From NCBI GenBank assembly GCA_021790385.1, contig JAJYDW010000025.1, positions 1-51,067 of the forward strand: DNA of 51,067 bases, read 5' to 3'. The position numbers and the translations under genes are program-made. Position 1 is the stretch's first letter. The number at the start of each line of letters is the position of its first letter. This DNA is from Planctomycetota bacterium (lineage in GTDB: Bacteria; Planctomycetota; Phycisphaerae; WQYP01). This document shows, piece by piece, positions 8,229 through 16,681 of this stretch. The notes under the pieces are model-generated. The model made no database searches. It was not told the origin of the DNA and saw only the letters and a list, made by a program, of their open reading frames with translations.

Positions 8229-8585
8229 TTATGTGAGCGAACCGGTGCGATCCTGGACTGGTTCGATCATAGGTGTGTGGCCATCCTGCGGCAGAGGACC
8301 GTGCAGCAATTCAATATGCGTGTAGTCATCCAGGTTCAGCACCACTTGCTCGCCATCGTCTTTTTCGATAATCAACCGGTCCAACCAAAGCCGTCCGCCC
8401 TTATTGCGCGCAAACCAACTGCCGGTTGTCTGTCTTTCTTGGCGCAGCACCCGGCCGGTAACGGTTATGGCATGGGATTGAGTGCGCCGGGCAACCTGCT
8501 CCGTAACGCGCACGATGGAACCTGGCGCGTACACCAAAGTTCGCTGGCCCGGCCTTAAAGATTGCGATAATTGCGATTCGTCCAC
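8229..8585 (-). CDS. Hypothetical beta-rich protein
   Basis: This 118-residue protein is not one I recognise. It is soluble, has no signal peptide, and its pattern of alternating hydrophobic residues (TLVYAPGSIVRVTEQV, HAITVTGRVLRQ, RLWLDRLIIEKDDGEQVVL) suggests a small beta barrel or OB-like fold. The GTG start at 8585 is supported by GGGAG five bases upstream; the frame stays open about 37 codons further but offers no ATG, GTG or TTG with a site. It lies 113 bases after the reductase gene and 92 before the PEGA lipoprotein, all on one strand. Confidence 0.6.
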   Translation of the reverse strand: MDESQLSQSLRPGQRTLVYAPGSIVRVTEQVARRTQSHAITVTGRVLRQERQTTGSWFARNKGGRLWLDRLIIEKDDGEQVVLNLDDYTHIELLHGPLPQDGHTPMIEPVQDRTGSLT

Positions 8586-8697
8586 AAAAGCTCCCGGCGG
8601 TAAGGGTTCAACACCGGCAATAGTGGTCAGCTTCTGCAGACCGCTTTGCGTAAATCTAAAAATACCCGCTGGCAGGCTCTAAGACAAGCGCGGAAGA

Positions 8698-9582
8698 TCA
8701 GGTTGGCGATGGATATTTGCAGGCAATGTAGCGCTGCAAACTTTTTTGCCAGTCTTCCATCAGATCCAGGCCCACCGCGCGCAGGCGGGCATTGTCCAGA
8801 ACGGAATAGCGCGGACGGATGGCGGCGGCGGCAAAGGCGGTGCTGCTGACCGGTTCAACAGTCTCCTGCAATCCAGCCATGTGCAAGGCGGTCTGGGCGA
8901 ATTCATGCCAACTGCACTGCCCGTGCGATACGGCATGATACAGGCCCGGCCCAGGCTGATGTTCAAGCAAGGCGGCCAGTTGGCGGGATAAGGTATCAGT
9001 AGCGGTAGGTGCCACAATCTGATCACTGACTACGCGCAGCGGCTTGCCGGCCCTGGCCGCGGCAATCATGGTATCCACAAAATTCAGGCCACCTTTAAGT
9101 TTGCAGCCGGCAAGGCCAAAGAGTCCGCAGGTTCGCACCACATAGCCGTATTCGGGGGCATGGGAGAGTGTTAAGCAATCACCGGCGAATCGGCTGGCGG
9201 CATAAATGCTTTTGGGACAAACAGCCGCAGTTTCGGGAATAGGTTGGCAACCGGGCCAGCCCTCGGCAACATAATCTGTACCAATTTGGATCCACAATAT
9301 CTTTCGTTTCTGGCAGGCCTTGGCGGCATCGCGAACGGCCACGGCGTTAATTTTCCAAGCTTCATCCGGCCGGCTTTCACATAAATCCACATTGTGGAAA
9401 GCTGCGGTGTTGATCACGGCATCCGGCTGGTGGGTATCGAACATGACTTCCATGGCAGCGACGTTGCCGATATCCAACTCCGCCCGGCCGGAAAATCCAA
9501 CGGGCTGCAGCCCGGCGGCAGGCAATATCCGCATAAGATCATGCCCCAATTGACCGCTGCTGCCGATAATCACAATTTTCAT
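8698..9582 (-). CDS. RmlD-like NAD(P)-dependent sugar nucleotide reductase
   Basis: The 294-residue protein begins MKIVIIGSSGQLGHDL, the Rossmann nucleotide-binding loop of the RmlD branch of short-chain dehydrogenases, which reduce dTDP-4-keto-6-deoxysugars (dTDP-L-rhamnose pathway). Further RmlD landmarks are VINTAAFHNVDLCE, GTDYVAEG, VVRTCGLFG and a C-terminal VSDQIVAPT segment. The catalytic Tyr motif reads YAASRFAGD, with arginine where the family has lysine (YxxxK). AGGAGG lies six bases before the ATG at 9582. No other rhamnose-pathway gene is nearby, so the substrate is unproven; it follows the recombinase gene by 52 bases. Confidence 0.78.
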   Translation of the reverse strand: MKIVIIGSSGQLGHDLMRILPAAGLQPVGFSGRAELDIGNVAAMEVMFDTHQPDAVINTAAFHNVDLCESRPDEAWKINAVAVRDAAKACQKRKILWIQIGTDYVAEGWPGCQPIPETAAVCPKSIYAASRFAGDCLTLSHAPEYGYVVRTCGLFGLAGCKLKGGLNFVDTMIAAARAGKPLRVVSDQIVAPTATDTLSRQLAALLEHQPGPGLYHAVSHGQCSWHEFAQTALHMAGLQETVEPVSSTAFAAAAIRPRYSVLDNARLRAVGLDLMEDWQKSLQRYIACKYPSPT

Positions 9583-9634
9583 AAACAACCTCCTGAGTTC
9601 CAACGCGTCTGGCGCCCATCCGTGCATCTTATGG

Positions 9635-10612
9635 CTAAGGACGTGGATGGTGCTTCAAATGCACGGCCTTGAGTCGATCCGCATCCACATGGGTATACAA
9701 CTGCGTGGTGCCTACATTGGAATGGCCCAAAAGTTCCTGCACCACCCGCAAATCCGCGCCACCAGAGAGCAGATGTGTGGCGAAGGTATGGCGCAGCGTA
9801 TGGGGGTGAATATGTCGCAAGCCACCGGCCTGCGATATTTGTGCAATGCGCTGCCACAAAACGATCCGGTTAATGGGCTGGCCAGATCGGGATAAAAACA
9901 CGCGTTCGGTCGTGTGGCCTTTCACGGCCAAAAGTCGCGGACGTAAGTCCTGCACATATTTTTGCAGCGCCTGCAATGCTGGAGTGCCCACGGGGATGAT
10001 GCGTTCTTTACGGCCTTTGCCGATCACCCGGATTACTCCAAGGTCCCAATGCACATCGTTTAGCGTCAGGTCCGCCAATTCGGAGGCCCGCAAACCGCAC
10101 GCATAAAAAAGCTCTACAATGGCCTGATCGCGCTGGCACAAGGGGTGCTCGGACCGGACGGCTTTGAGCAACATTTCCACTTGCCCCCGGCCCAGCACAT
10201 CGGGCAGTTTGCGCCATACATGGGCGGTTTCGAGCACTTCCGTGGGATTGGCTGTGCACAAGCTGCGGGCCAGGGCAAAGCGGTAAAACATTTTCATGGA
10301 CGCAACGTGCCGCAGCACGCTCGACGACTGCATTTGGCGATCTTCCCCCAGGTAACGCAGATAGGCGGACACCACACGATCATCCGCATCCGTCATGCGT
10401 TTGTGCGCATGGCCTGCACAGAACGTGGCAAAATCGGTTAAGTCGGTGCGATAAGCTGTAAGCGTATTGGCCGACAATCCCAGTTCTGTATCCACGTACA
10501 GACAGAATTGCTGGATGGCCGCAAGATCCGCCGATGCCGGGCCGCCGATAGCATCGTCTGCCGCCGCCACTCTGGCCGCGGACTTGACGGGCTTAACTCT
10601 CAAGCTTTTCAT
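9635..10612 (-). CDS. xerD: Tyrosine recombinase XerC/XerD
   Basis: The 325-residue protein has an N-terminal SAM-like core-binding domain (from about residue 28, FCLYVDTELGLSANTLTAY) and a C-terminal catalytic domain. All catalytic residues are visible: Arg in ACGLRASEL, Lys in GKGRKER, His and Arg in HTLRHTFATHLL, His in LLGHSNV, and the Tyr nucleophile in TTQLYTHV. It resolves chromosome dimers at dif with its partner. The N-terminal 25 residues are an Ala-rich extension. The final residues (KAVHLKHHPRP) match XerD-type ends. It is 29 bases after the UvrC-like gene and has no nearby integrated element, so a housekeeping role fits. XerC versus XerD was judged by feel. Confidence 0.85.
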   Translation of the reverse strand: MKSLRVKPVKSAARVAAADDAIGGPASADLAAIQQFCLYVDTELGLSANTLTAYRTDLTDFATFCAGHAHKRMTDADDRVVSAYLRYLGEDRQMQSSSVLRHVASMKMFYRFALARSLCTANPTEVLETAHVWRKLPDVLGRGQVEMLLKAVRSEHPLCQRDQAIVELFYACGLRASELADLTLNDVHWDLGVIRVIGKGRKERIIPVGTPALQALQKYVQDLRPRLLAVKGHTTERVFLSRSGQPINRIVLWQRIAQISQAGGLRHIHPHTLRHTFATHLLSGGADLRVVQELLGHSNVGTTQLYTHVDADRLKAVHLKHHPRP

Positions 10613-10641
10613 TATGTGCCCCTTCCTTGAGGCGGACGGTA

Positions 10642-11943
10642 TCAGCCATCCGAATCCATCGGCAACTGCGATCTTACTGTAGTCGGCCCGGAATCCAGAG
10701 CCATGGCCGAATCCGATGCTTGTTCCATGTTATCCGAAGGAAGCTGTTTTTGCGTCCACCAGTGGTTGAGTTGCTGTTCCAGCACCGGAACCTGCAAAGG
10801 GGGATCGGCTGCAATATACAATCCGGCATCGCGCGAGCGGAATAAGTGATAGCACAGCAGGCTTACCACATCGGCCGGATCATCTTTCAAGCCGTCTCCG
10901 GACGGCAGCGGCGCGTTGATATGGTTACACCACTGGGTAAGTACATCGTTAACCTTTTTTTTCGGTACCGGCTCGCCGGCAATAATTCTCATGTCCTGAA
11001 AAAAGAAGGGTTCAACCCACGACGCAGTGGCCCCGGGCTGAAGAATCAGAAATTTGAGCCTTGACCATCGGTGAACGTATGCAAATCTTTCGCCAGAAAG
11101 CTGAGCCGTAGAGTCGATCCGGGATTTGATGCGTGCGGCAGAGAGAAAATCCAGCCTGGCTGCGGCGCTGCGCATCTGGAGTTGCTGGTCTTGTTGCCAG
11201 CTTTCGCGGATGGTTCCGACTGTTACCATTTCGCCGGAATCGGCTTGTCGGCCGGCCAGAAATTCCACCGCCAGACGGACACTTTGGCGATACTGGGCCA
11301 TGATGGAGCTGCCATCACAGGGAGCCGGACATTTACCCATTTGCTTGTAGGCGCAGGGCTTGCCGTGGGGTGCGGTTTTTAGAATATCGTAATATCGGCA
11401 TAAATCGAAGACATCTTCCAGCACGTGGATGGCCATGCGGGCACTGGCGGAATCTGGAAACGGCCCCAGCCATTGGCCGATCGACTCACCGGCGACGGGC
11501 ATGGCAAGCAACTGCGGAAACTCCGCTTCCAGTTCCACCGTGACACACCACGCCGCTTTCCACGCCAGCATTTTGCGGTACCGGTCCGGATATAGCCGCC
11601 GCGCCGCCCGCAGATACCATAAGTTGGCGGCAAAGGTGCTGCTGACCCGGCGATATTCCACGAAGCGGGTGATCTGGCGATAATTGGTGCGTCGCAGATT
11701 CGCTTCATGTGCAGATGGCATAGAGCAGCGCCGCCGCAATCCCAGTCGCAAATTGGCAGTACAGGCAAGCAAAATAGGCTGTTGGTTGTGGTCCAACAGC
11801 ACATATACAGCGGGTTTGGCCGGCACGGCGGCCAACGCAACATCCAGGTTCCGGCCATCGGCCGCCGCGTCCGCGGAGATCTCGGGCAATTCCACACGCT
11901 GCGGCAGCAGATCCGACAAGGTGGTTGGCCTATCCACGATCAT
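10642..11943 (-). CDS. UvrC-like protein with degenerate GIY-YIG domain, no RNase H domain
   Basis: This 433-residue protein follows the order of the N-terminal half of UvrC: a GIY-YIG-like region at about 44-75 (AVYVLLDHNQQPILLACTANL), a GQWLGPFPDSASAR stretch near 165, the cysteine segment CAYKQMGKCPAPCDG near 205-219, and a UVR-like helix pair (AAARLDFLSAARIKSRID) near 260-280. The second Tyr-x-Gly of GIY-YIG is replaced by LLA, and the catalytic Arg and Glu positions of the family are not conserved by eye. The C-terminal RNase H and helix-hairpin-helix domains of UvrC are absent, although the product continues about 150 residues of its own. It is probably a non-catalytic paralogue; what it does is unknown. 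Confidence 0.65.
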   Translation of the reverse strand: MIVDRPTTLSDLLPQRVELPEISADAAADGRNLDVALAAVPAKPAVYVLLDHNQQPILLACTANLRLGLRRRCSMPSAHEANLRRTNYRQITRFVEYRRVSSTFAANLWYLRAARRLYPDRYRKMLAWKAAWCVTVELEAEFPQLLAMPVAGESIGQWLGPFPDSASARMAIHVLEDVFDLCRYYDILKTAPHGKPCAYKQMGKCPAPCDGSSIMAQYRQSVRLAVEFLAGRQADSGEMVTVGTIRESWQQDQQLQMRSAAARLDFLSAARIKSRIDSTAQLSGERFAYVHRWSRLKFLILQPGATASWVEPFFFQDMRIIAGEPVPKKKVNDVLTQWCNHINAPLPSGDGLKDDPADVVSLLCYHLFRSRDAGLYIAADPPLQVPVLEQQLNHWWTQKQLPSDNMEQASDSAMALDSGPTTVRSQLPMDSDG

Positions 11944-11994
11944 GGTGCTTTACACCCAATGTAGTTGGTTGGCTGGTGCGGCGATCTTGCGGAG

Positions 11995-12474
11995 CTACAC
12001 TGGCATTCCCGTTATTTGACATTCAAATACCAAGGTTCCATTGCAAACACCCTGGCATTCCGCCACAATGCGCCGCCGATTCACATCCACCATTTTAGCA
12101 ATTATGTACAAGGTGGCTGGGGGAATAACAGTGCCGCGGAATTTACCCTCGTCACACCGGGCAAAACCGATAAATCCCATGTCTGGTATCAGCACTCGGC
12201 CGGCGTAAGAGCAGAGTTGGGCGGCTGACTCAATCATCAGAACGCCGGGCAGTAACGGTCGGCCGGGGATATGGCCACGGATCCAGAATTCATCCATCCG
12301 CACCTCGCGTACACCCACAATGGTAATATTTTCCCGGTCTATATGGATAATTCCGGAAAGCTGTTCCATTTCAAAGCGATGCGGGTTGACCTTGCGAATT
12401 TCCTCCAGTGGTACCTCAATTTTGGATAAATCCAGGCGGCTTAAATCGTATAGAAGTGGTGGTGCCACGAACAC
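11995..12474 (-). CDS. 3-hydroxyacyl-ACP dehydratase (FabZ-like hotdog)
   Basis: The roughly 159-residue product carries the FabZ signature GHIPGRPLLPGVLMIESAAQL (first 20: GHIPGRPLLPGVLMIESAAQ), with the catalytic His in GHIPG and the Glu in MIES. FabZ dehydrates 3-hydroxyacyl-ACP in fatty acid synthesis. The His is followed by Ile rather than Phe. It starts MFVAPPLLYDLSRLDL or slightly earlier: GTG 12474 has TGGAG four bases before it, GTG 12492 is the longest option, GTG 12468 the shortest. It sits 51 bases before the UvrC-like gene. No other fab genes are adjacent; planctomycetes often have several FabZ-like paralogues. Confidence 0.8.
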   Translation of the reverse strand: MFVAPPLLYDLSRLDLSKIEVPLEEIRKVNPHRFEMEQLSGIIHIDRENITIVGVREVRMDEFWIRGHIPGRPLLPGVLMIESAAQLCSYAGRVLIPDMGFIGFARCDEGKFRGTVIPPATLYIIAKMVDVNRRRIVAECQGVCNGTLVFECQITGMPV

Positions 12475-12613
12475 AATGCTCCAGTTGAACACTCAAAATC
12501 ACGGGTAACATACGCCAATGCAGCGGTGTTTACAACCGAAGTGCCCGGCAGTAGTCCGTGCTGTTTCAGCAGCAGATGGGTTGGAATTGCAGCGGCATAT
12601 CCAGCCTGGTGCT

Positions 12614-12790
12614 TCATGGCGCCTGGGTGCGCATTTCCAGTATTTTTTTGCGGATAATCTGGGCCGTGGCTCGAACATCCTGCATGGCCTTGCGCACACG
12701 CGTGCCGGCCATTTTGTTGCCGCCCTGGGCCTTGGCAATATCTTCCGCACAAGATTCGAGAATTTTTTTGAGATTTTCGTATTCTTCCAT
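12614..12790 (-). CDS. Histone H1-like Hc1 family mini-protein
   Basis: This 58-residue gene reads MEEYENLKKILESCAEDIAK at its start and contains GGNKMAGTRVRKAMQDVRA and IIRKKILEMR. The GNKxAGTRVRKxMQ core is the hallmark of the small Hc1-like (histone H1-like) proteins found in Planctomycetota, Verrucomicrobia, Bacteroidetes and Chlamydiae, which bind DNA and help compact it. It is predicted to be almost wholly helical, and the basic residues cluster in the middle and end. AAGGA sits eight bases before the ATG at 12790. Two longer open frames overlap it on the same strand, but neither resembles a protein. It is monocistronic in appearance, 139 bases ahead of the FabZ-like gene. Confidence 0.85.
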   Translation of the reverse strand: MEEYENLKKILESCAEDIAKAQGGNKMAGTRVRKAMQDVRATAQIIRKKILEMRTQAP

Positions 12791-12917
12791 GCTGTATTAT
12801 CCTTTTTAAGGCTAGTGCCAATGGACATTCATACGATGCAACCCCAGCGGCATCAGCAATCCACCGCGGCTGTATGTTTTATCGGTCCCACGGACTGTTT
12901 ATCTTGAGTATTCACCG

Positions 12918-14426
12918 TCAGTGCGTCAAGCCATACACTAGGATATTCGTGCCCAATTTCAAGGAATCTGCGGTGGCGTAAGCCTTGGCGTAAGGGTTGG
13001 GCAGTTCTTCCCAGCCGTTGGAAAGCGAAATTCGGCTGTACACCACGGCGGGTGCACCGTCGATGGTGATGCCTTCGAGCACCGGTGCGTGCAAGCCAGG
13101 ATCTGCGGCCGCAACCACTGGTGAATAGTTCACCTGGCGGATTGGGAATACATCGTTATAAACCGGCGATTTCATGGACAGCATTTTAAGCCTATGGTGC
13201 GGCAAAACCTTTTTAATTTCCGCACGGAAGGCTTCATCAAACGCATCTGACCCCATCGCACAATCGACAAATAACATGCCGCCGGCATGAAGGTAGGCGT
13301 GGAGGTTTTGCACCTCTTTGGGGGTCCAGGCAAAGTTGCGCAGACCCGTCATGTATAAAATGGGATACTGCCCCACACTCAACGAATCCAGCGACACCTT
13401 GGCCCGCTTGAATTGCACGCTTAAGGTGGTCTTCTGGTCGATGAATTTGAGTAAATTCGGCAAACCATGCGGCGTGGGATTCCAATCCCCGTTGTTCATC
13501 ACTTGCGCAATCACCAGTTGATCGCGGGTGGCAATTTTGGACTGCTGATAGATTTTTTGAATTTCAAACGCCCGGCCGTACTGATAATTGGCCAGTACGT
13601 AGGTCAAAATGTTGGCTCCCAGCCGCAGGGCATCGCCCTGTGCATAGAGCACCCCACCCTTGATGGGCCGGGTGGCCGCGTTCCAGCCCCAGCTCATGTC
13701 CACGGGCGAAAAAATGATGCCCGCCCGGCAGCCCATGTACATCACATCCAGGTAGGGCGGAATTTCTTTCCATGGACCAGTGCCCTTGCGCACGGCCATT
13801 TGCGAGATGTGATTGAGGCAATGATACATCGGATCATCCAGCGGCAGCGGGCCAAAGGGGCGATTCGGAAACAATTGATGCTCCAGGCGGATCACGCTTT
13901 TATTAAATTCCGGACGGCCGCAACTGGCATTGATTAAAAGGGTACCGCCCGCGGTGATAAAGCCTCTCATTTTCGCGAGAATCACCGGGCTGAATTTCGG
14001 CAGCGGTGTCCATCCCGTCAGGTAAAGGACGGGCAGTTGCGTCGGACTCCAACTGAAGCGGGACAGGTCCACCTGCACGTACCGGTAGTGCAACCCCAAC
14101 TGGGAATTGGTCCAGTTCATCAGGGTTTCAATATCGATGGTTTCGGTGGGGTAATTCTCCACCCGGTGGCCCACTATCTGATTCAGGTCAATCATGCCGA
14201 TCAGGGCCGGGGGAGCGGGTTTGCGTTTATGTTCGGAGCGGCGCTGGGGCGTGGCCGGCAAAGGCAGCGGCGCAGTGGCCTCACCTCCGGCCATACGTAC
14301 ATGGTGGGCCCGCGGCGGAACCCACGCTTTCGGGTTGACAAACGCCGTGGTGGGCAGTGCCAGCGTCAGCGTTGCCAAACACGCCGCCGCAGTTACGCCA
14401 ATATGCTTACTCCAAGTACTTCGCAT
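12918..14426 (-). CDS. Secreted protein with two tandem DUF4159 domains
   Basis: The 502-residue product has a signal peptide (basic start, hydrophobic LAT-LTLALP stretch, cleavage near residue 28), a Pro-rich linker, and two copies of a DUF4159 domain at roughly 75-275 and 285-500. The copies share the pattern NWTNSQLGLHYRYVQVDLSR / LLKFIDQKTTLSVQFKRAKV, then LPVLYLTGW / YPILYMTGL, a GGTLLINASCG / GGMLFVDCAMG turn, and SWGWN / SNGWEE before a LGANILTYVL / LGTNILVYGL end. DUF4159 is a Rossmann-like, glutamine-amidotransferase-like fold of unknown function. AAGGAG lies eight bases before ATG 14426; the GTG at 14432 is too close. It is downstream of the GH27 gene but with its own 175-base leader. 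Confidence 0.82.
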   Translation of the reverse strand: MRSTWSKHIGVTAAACLATLTLALPTTAFVNPKAWVPPRAHHVRMAGGEATAPLPLPATPQRRSEHKRKPAPPALIGMIDLNQIVGHRVENYPTETIDIETLMNWTNSQLGLHYRYVQVDLSRFSWSPTQLPVLYLTGWTPLPKFSPVILAKMRGFITAGGTLLINASCGRPEFNKSVIRLEHQLFPNRPFGPLPLDDPMYHCLNHISQMAVRKGTGPWKEIPPYLDVMYMGCRAGIIFSPVDMSWGWNAATRPIKGGVLYAQGDALRLGANILTYVLANYQYGRAFEIQKIYQQSKIATRDQLVIAQVMNNGDWNPTPHGLPNLLKFIDQKTTLSVQFKRAKVSLDSLSVGQYPILYMTGLRNFAWTPKEVQNLHAYLHAGGMLFVDCAMGSDAFDEAFRAEIKKVLPHHRLKMLSMKSPVYNDVFPIRQVNYSPVVAAADPGLHAPVLEGITIDGAPAVVYSRISLSNGWEELPNPYAKAYATADSLKLGTNILVYGLTH

Positions 14427-14559
14427 ACGCACAACTCCTTAATTTGCCCGGCGATGGCACCGCTGCGATGAGACGGGCTACTCCACGACCTACATCCTAA
14501 CAAGTCTTAACGGCTGATGAAACACATTTCTTGCATAAATACTTACAATCATTCGCATT

Positions 14560-14579
14560 TGTGATTAATGTGTATCACA
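14560..14579. promoter_or_regulatory. Inverted repeat, possible operator upstream of the DUF4159 gene
   Basis: TGTGAT and ATCACA are separated by eight bases in an AT-rich 60-base stretch. The half-sites look like those of CRP/FNR-type regulators, but the standard spacing is shorter (TGTGA, six bases, TCACA). It lies about 130 bases upstream of the DUF4159 start and just beyond the GH27 stop. It is the only such motif I noticed in the window. Confidence 0.3.
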
Positions 14580-14601
14580 TATTGTACTGTCGGTTGGTTT
14601 T

Positions 14602-16653
14602 TCACTCTTTCAGGCTTGATTTTCGATCTCCATCCGCTTGGTCTGGTGTGCCCACCTTCAGCATTAGAGCACCATGTGGGGCCACGGCGGCTGCAAAATG
14701 ACCATGCAAACCCAGGTCCTGGCGTCGCCAGAGGTCCCGTACCGGTTGGGGACCCCCAAGCATTTTGCCGGATGGAATCACCGGCGAGATTTCCGCCCAG
14801 GTGATGGTGGTGGTCGCCCGTGTAAAGCCACGATTAAAAACGGCTACCGCCACCGTACCATCCCACAGTGGCCTGGCCCAGACTTCCATCTGGCCTTTGC
14901 GGGTCACACGCTGGGCCTGTTGGCCCAGTTCATCCTGATTAACCGCAAGCACTTCCGTGTTGGTCATCAGATCCGTGGTGAATTTATCCAATTTTTCCAG
15001 ATCGCAACCCAGAAGCAATGGAGCAGCTAACATGCACCACAACGTGATGTGCGTCACCTGTTCCCACGGAGTCAGCCTGGTCCAATGCGGCGGGCCATCT
15101 TCAAAATAGCCGAAACCTACCACCAACATATCCGGATCGTTCCAATGGCTTGGCCCGGCAAAGGGAAACAGCCGGCCGTCGGCCCCAAACCCATTGCGGC
15201 AAACGGCTGCCCAGGAGTCGTTAATATCGCCGCTGATACGATAACTGTTTCCAAAAACCGGAGGCTTCCCACCCCAGGTCCATACATGGCCCATGCCGTA
15301 CTGACAGAGGCTAAAGAAAATATCCCGCGTGACTTTATCAAGGGCCGCGCGCATGGTTGCGTAGGGCTTGATATACCCTTCCAGGTCCGGATGCGGCCCG
15401 GCAATGCGGCCATAACTGCACCAATCGTATTTGAGGTAATCCACGCCCCATTTCGCGTACGTAGCGGCATCCTGCTGCTGGTGCTGGTAACTGCCTGTGT
15501 GGCCACCGCATGTGGTTAGCCCCGGTGAGGAATAAAGGCCGAAACGCAGCCCCCTGGAGTGAACATCATCGGCCAGGTCTTTCAAATCGCCAAAAGCCGG
15601 GGTAGTTTTAATTTCCCCGGACTCTGTGCGGCCATTTTGCCATCCGTCGTCAATGTTAATGTACATGAAACCCTTGGCTGCCAGGCCGGTTTTGACCAGG
15701 GCATCGGCGGCGGCGCGGGTTTTGGCGGCTGAGTTGCTCATGCCGTAGGCATTCCAGGAATTCCAGCCCATCGGGGGCGTCAGGGCCAGTTGATGCTCGC
15801 CGGCAACAATGCGCAGTGTACGTGTGGCCTGGCCGAGATCATTACGGGCTGTGAGTTTCACCCGGTATTGGCCCTGGTCATGCACCGTACCGGTGATAAG
15901 TCCGCCCGAAGTCATGGACAACCCATCGGGTAACCCGACCGCTTCCATGGTGATGCGGCCGGTACCGGTGTGCGGCACCTGAAACAGAAAGGGGCGTCCC
16001 GGCGTGGTGCCGATGACCCGTGGGCCATGAAATTCCGGTGTCGGGTGATCGCCGCTGGCCAGTTCAGGTGGTTCGATGGTACTGTTCAGCCGTACCGCCG
16101 TCGGCGTAAGCCTGGTTCCGCCAGCCAAAGTAATCACCGGGTCCGCCCAATCGGCATGGTCAAAGTCAATTCCTGCCCGGCCCGGATGCACCAGCAGCAG
16201 CATGGTTTTAGCACCTTGTAAATTCAGCGCTATTTTATATGGGGTCTGACCATCGTGCAGCACCGGGGTGCGGGCGGCCACCTGGCCATCCACCACCACT
16301 TCAAATATCACCGCGCCTGGCCCCTGTTGTTGCCGATCCACGCCGACCAGGGCGGTAAAGCGAGCGGCGGCTTTTTTCAAATCAATTTCCCAGGCACTCG
16401 GTGCATGGGTGCCGATGCCGTGGGCAAATTTGACCGCGCCGATTTGCAGAGGTGTACCCATGACGCTCTGGTTTTTGCGCGGATGGCCCCAGCCCTGCTG
16501 CATCAGCGAAAGATCCATATCTTCCAGGCGCAATTTTCGTTGTGTGGCCCGGCGCGGTGCGGCGGTAGCCTTCAGCGAGTTACGCAACATGGCCGCTCCA
16601 GCCGCGGCCGTCATCAGTTTTAGAAAGCGCCGACGATATAATTTTTCTGCCAT
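14602..16653 (-). CDS. GH27 alpha-galactosidase with N-terminal NPCBM domain and Tat signal
   Basis: The 683-residue protein begins with a Tat-type signal (YRRRFLKLMTAAAGAAML), then an NPCBM carbohydrate-binding domain (about 50-180, with HGIGTHAPSAWEID), a putative Ig-like segment (about 215-285, GLPDGLSMTSGGLITGT), and a GH27 catalytic domain from about 290: LTPPMGWNSWNAYG, YINIDDGWQ, the nucleophile Asp in YLKYDWCSYG (near residue 408) and the acid/base Asp in YRISGDINDSW (near 476). A short beta domain closes the protein. Such enzymes remove terminal alpha-galactose from oligo- or polysaccharides outside the cytoplasm. AAAGGG lies six bases before the ATG at 16653. Activity on a given substrate is inference. 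Confidence 0.88.
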   Translation of the reverse strand: MAEKLYRRRFLKLMTAAAGAAMLRNSLKATAAPRRATQRKLRLEDMDLSLMQQGWGHPRKNQSVMGTPLQIGAVKFAHGIGTHAPSAWEIDLKKAAARFTALVGVDRQQQGPGAVIFEVVVDGQVAARTPVLHDGQTPYKIALNLQGAKTMLLLVHPGRAGIDFDHADWADPVITLAGGTRLTPTAVRLNSTIEPPELASGDHPTPEFHGPRVIGTTPGRPFLFQVPHTGTGRITMEAVGLPDGLSMTSGGLITGTVHDQGQYRVKLTARNDLGQATRTLRIVAGEHQLALTPPMGWNSWNAYGMSNSAAKTRAAADALVKTGLAAKGFMYINIDDGWQNGRTESGEIKTTPAFGDLKDLADDVHSRGLRFGLYSSPGLTTCGGHTGSYQHQQQDAATYAKWGVDYLKYDWCSYGRIAGPHPDLEGYIKPYATMRAALDKVTRDIFFSLCQYGMGHVWTWGGKPPVFGNSYRISGDINDSWAAVCRNGFGADGRLFPFAGPSHWNDPDMLVVGFGYFEDGPPHWTRLTPWEQVTHITLWCMLAAPLLLGCDLEKLDKFTTDLMTNTEVLAVNQDELGQQAQRVTRKGQMEVWARPLWDGTVAVAVFNRGFTRATTTITWAEISPVIPSGKMLGGPQPVRDLWRRQDLGLHGHFAAAVAPHGALMLKVGTPDQADGDRKSSLKE

Positions 16654-16681
16654 TCAAAACCCTTTCTACAGCTATAGGTCC

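Noticed and set aside
12441..12828. Two longer minus-strand frames overlapping the Hc1 gene
   Set aside because: Both read as unrelated basic/aromatic peptides, while the third frame contains the conserved Hc1 protein with a ribosome site.
14560..14579. CRP binding site
   Set aside because: Half-sites TGTGA and TCACA are present but the spacer is ten bases instead of six; kept only as a weak possible operator.
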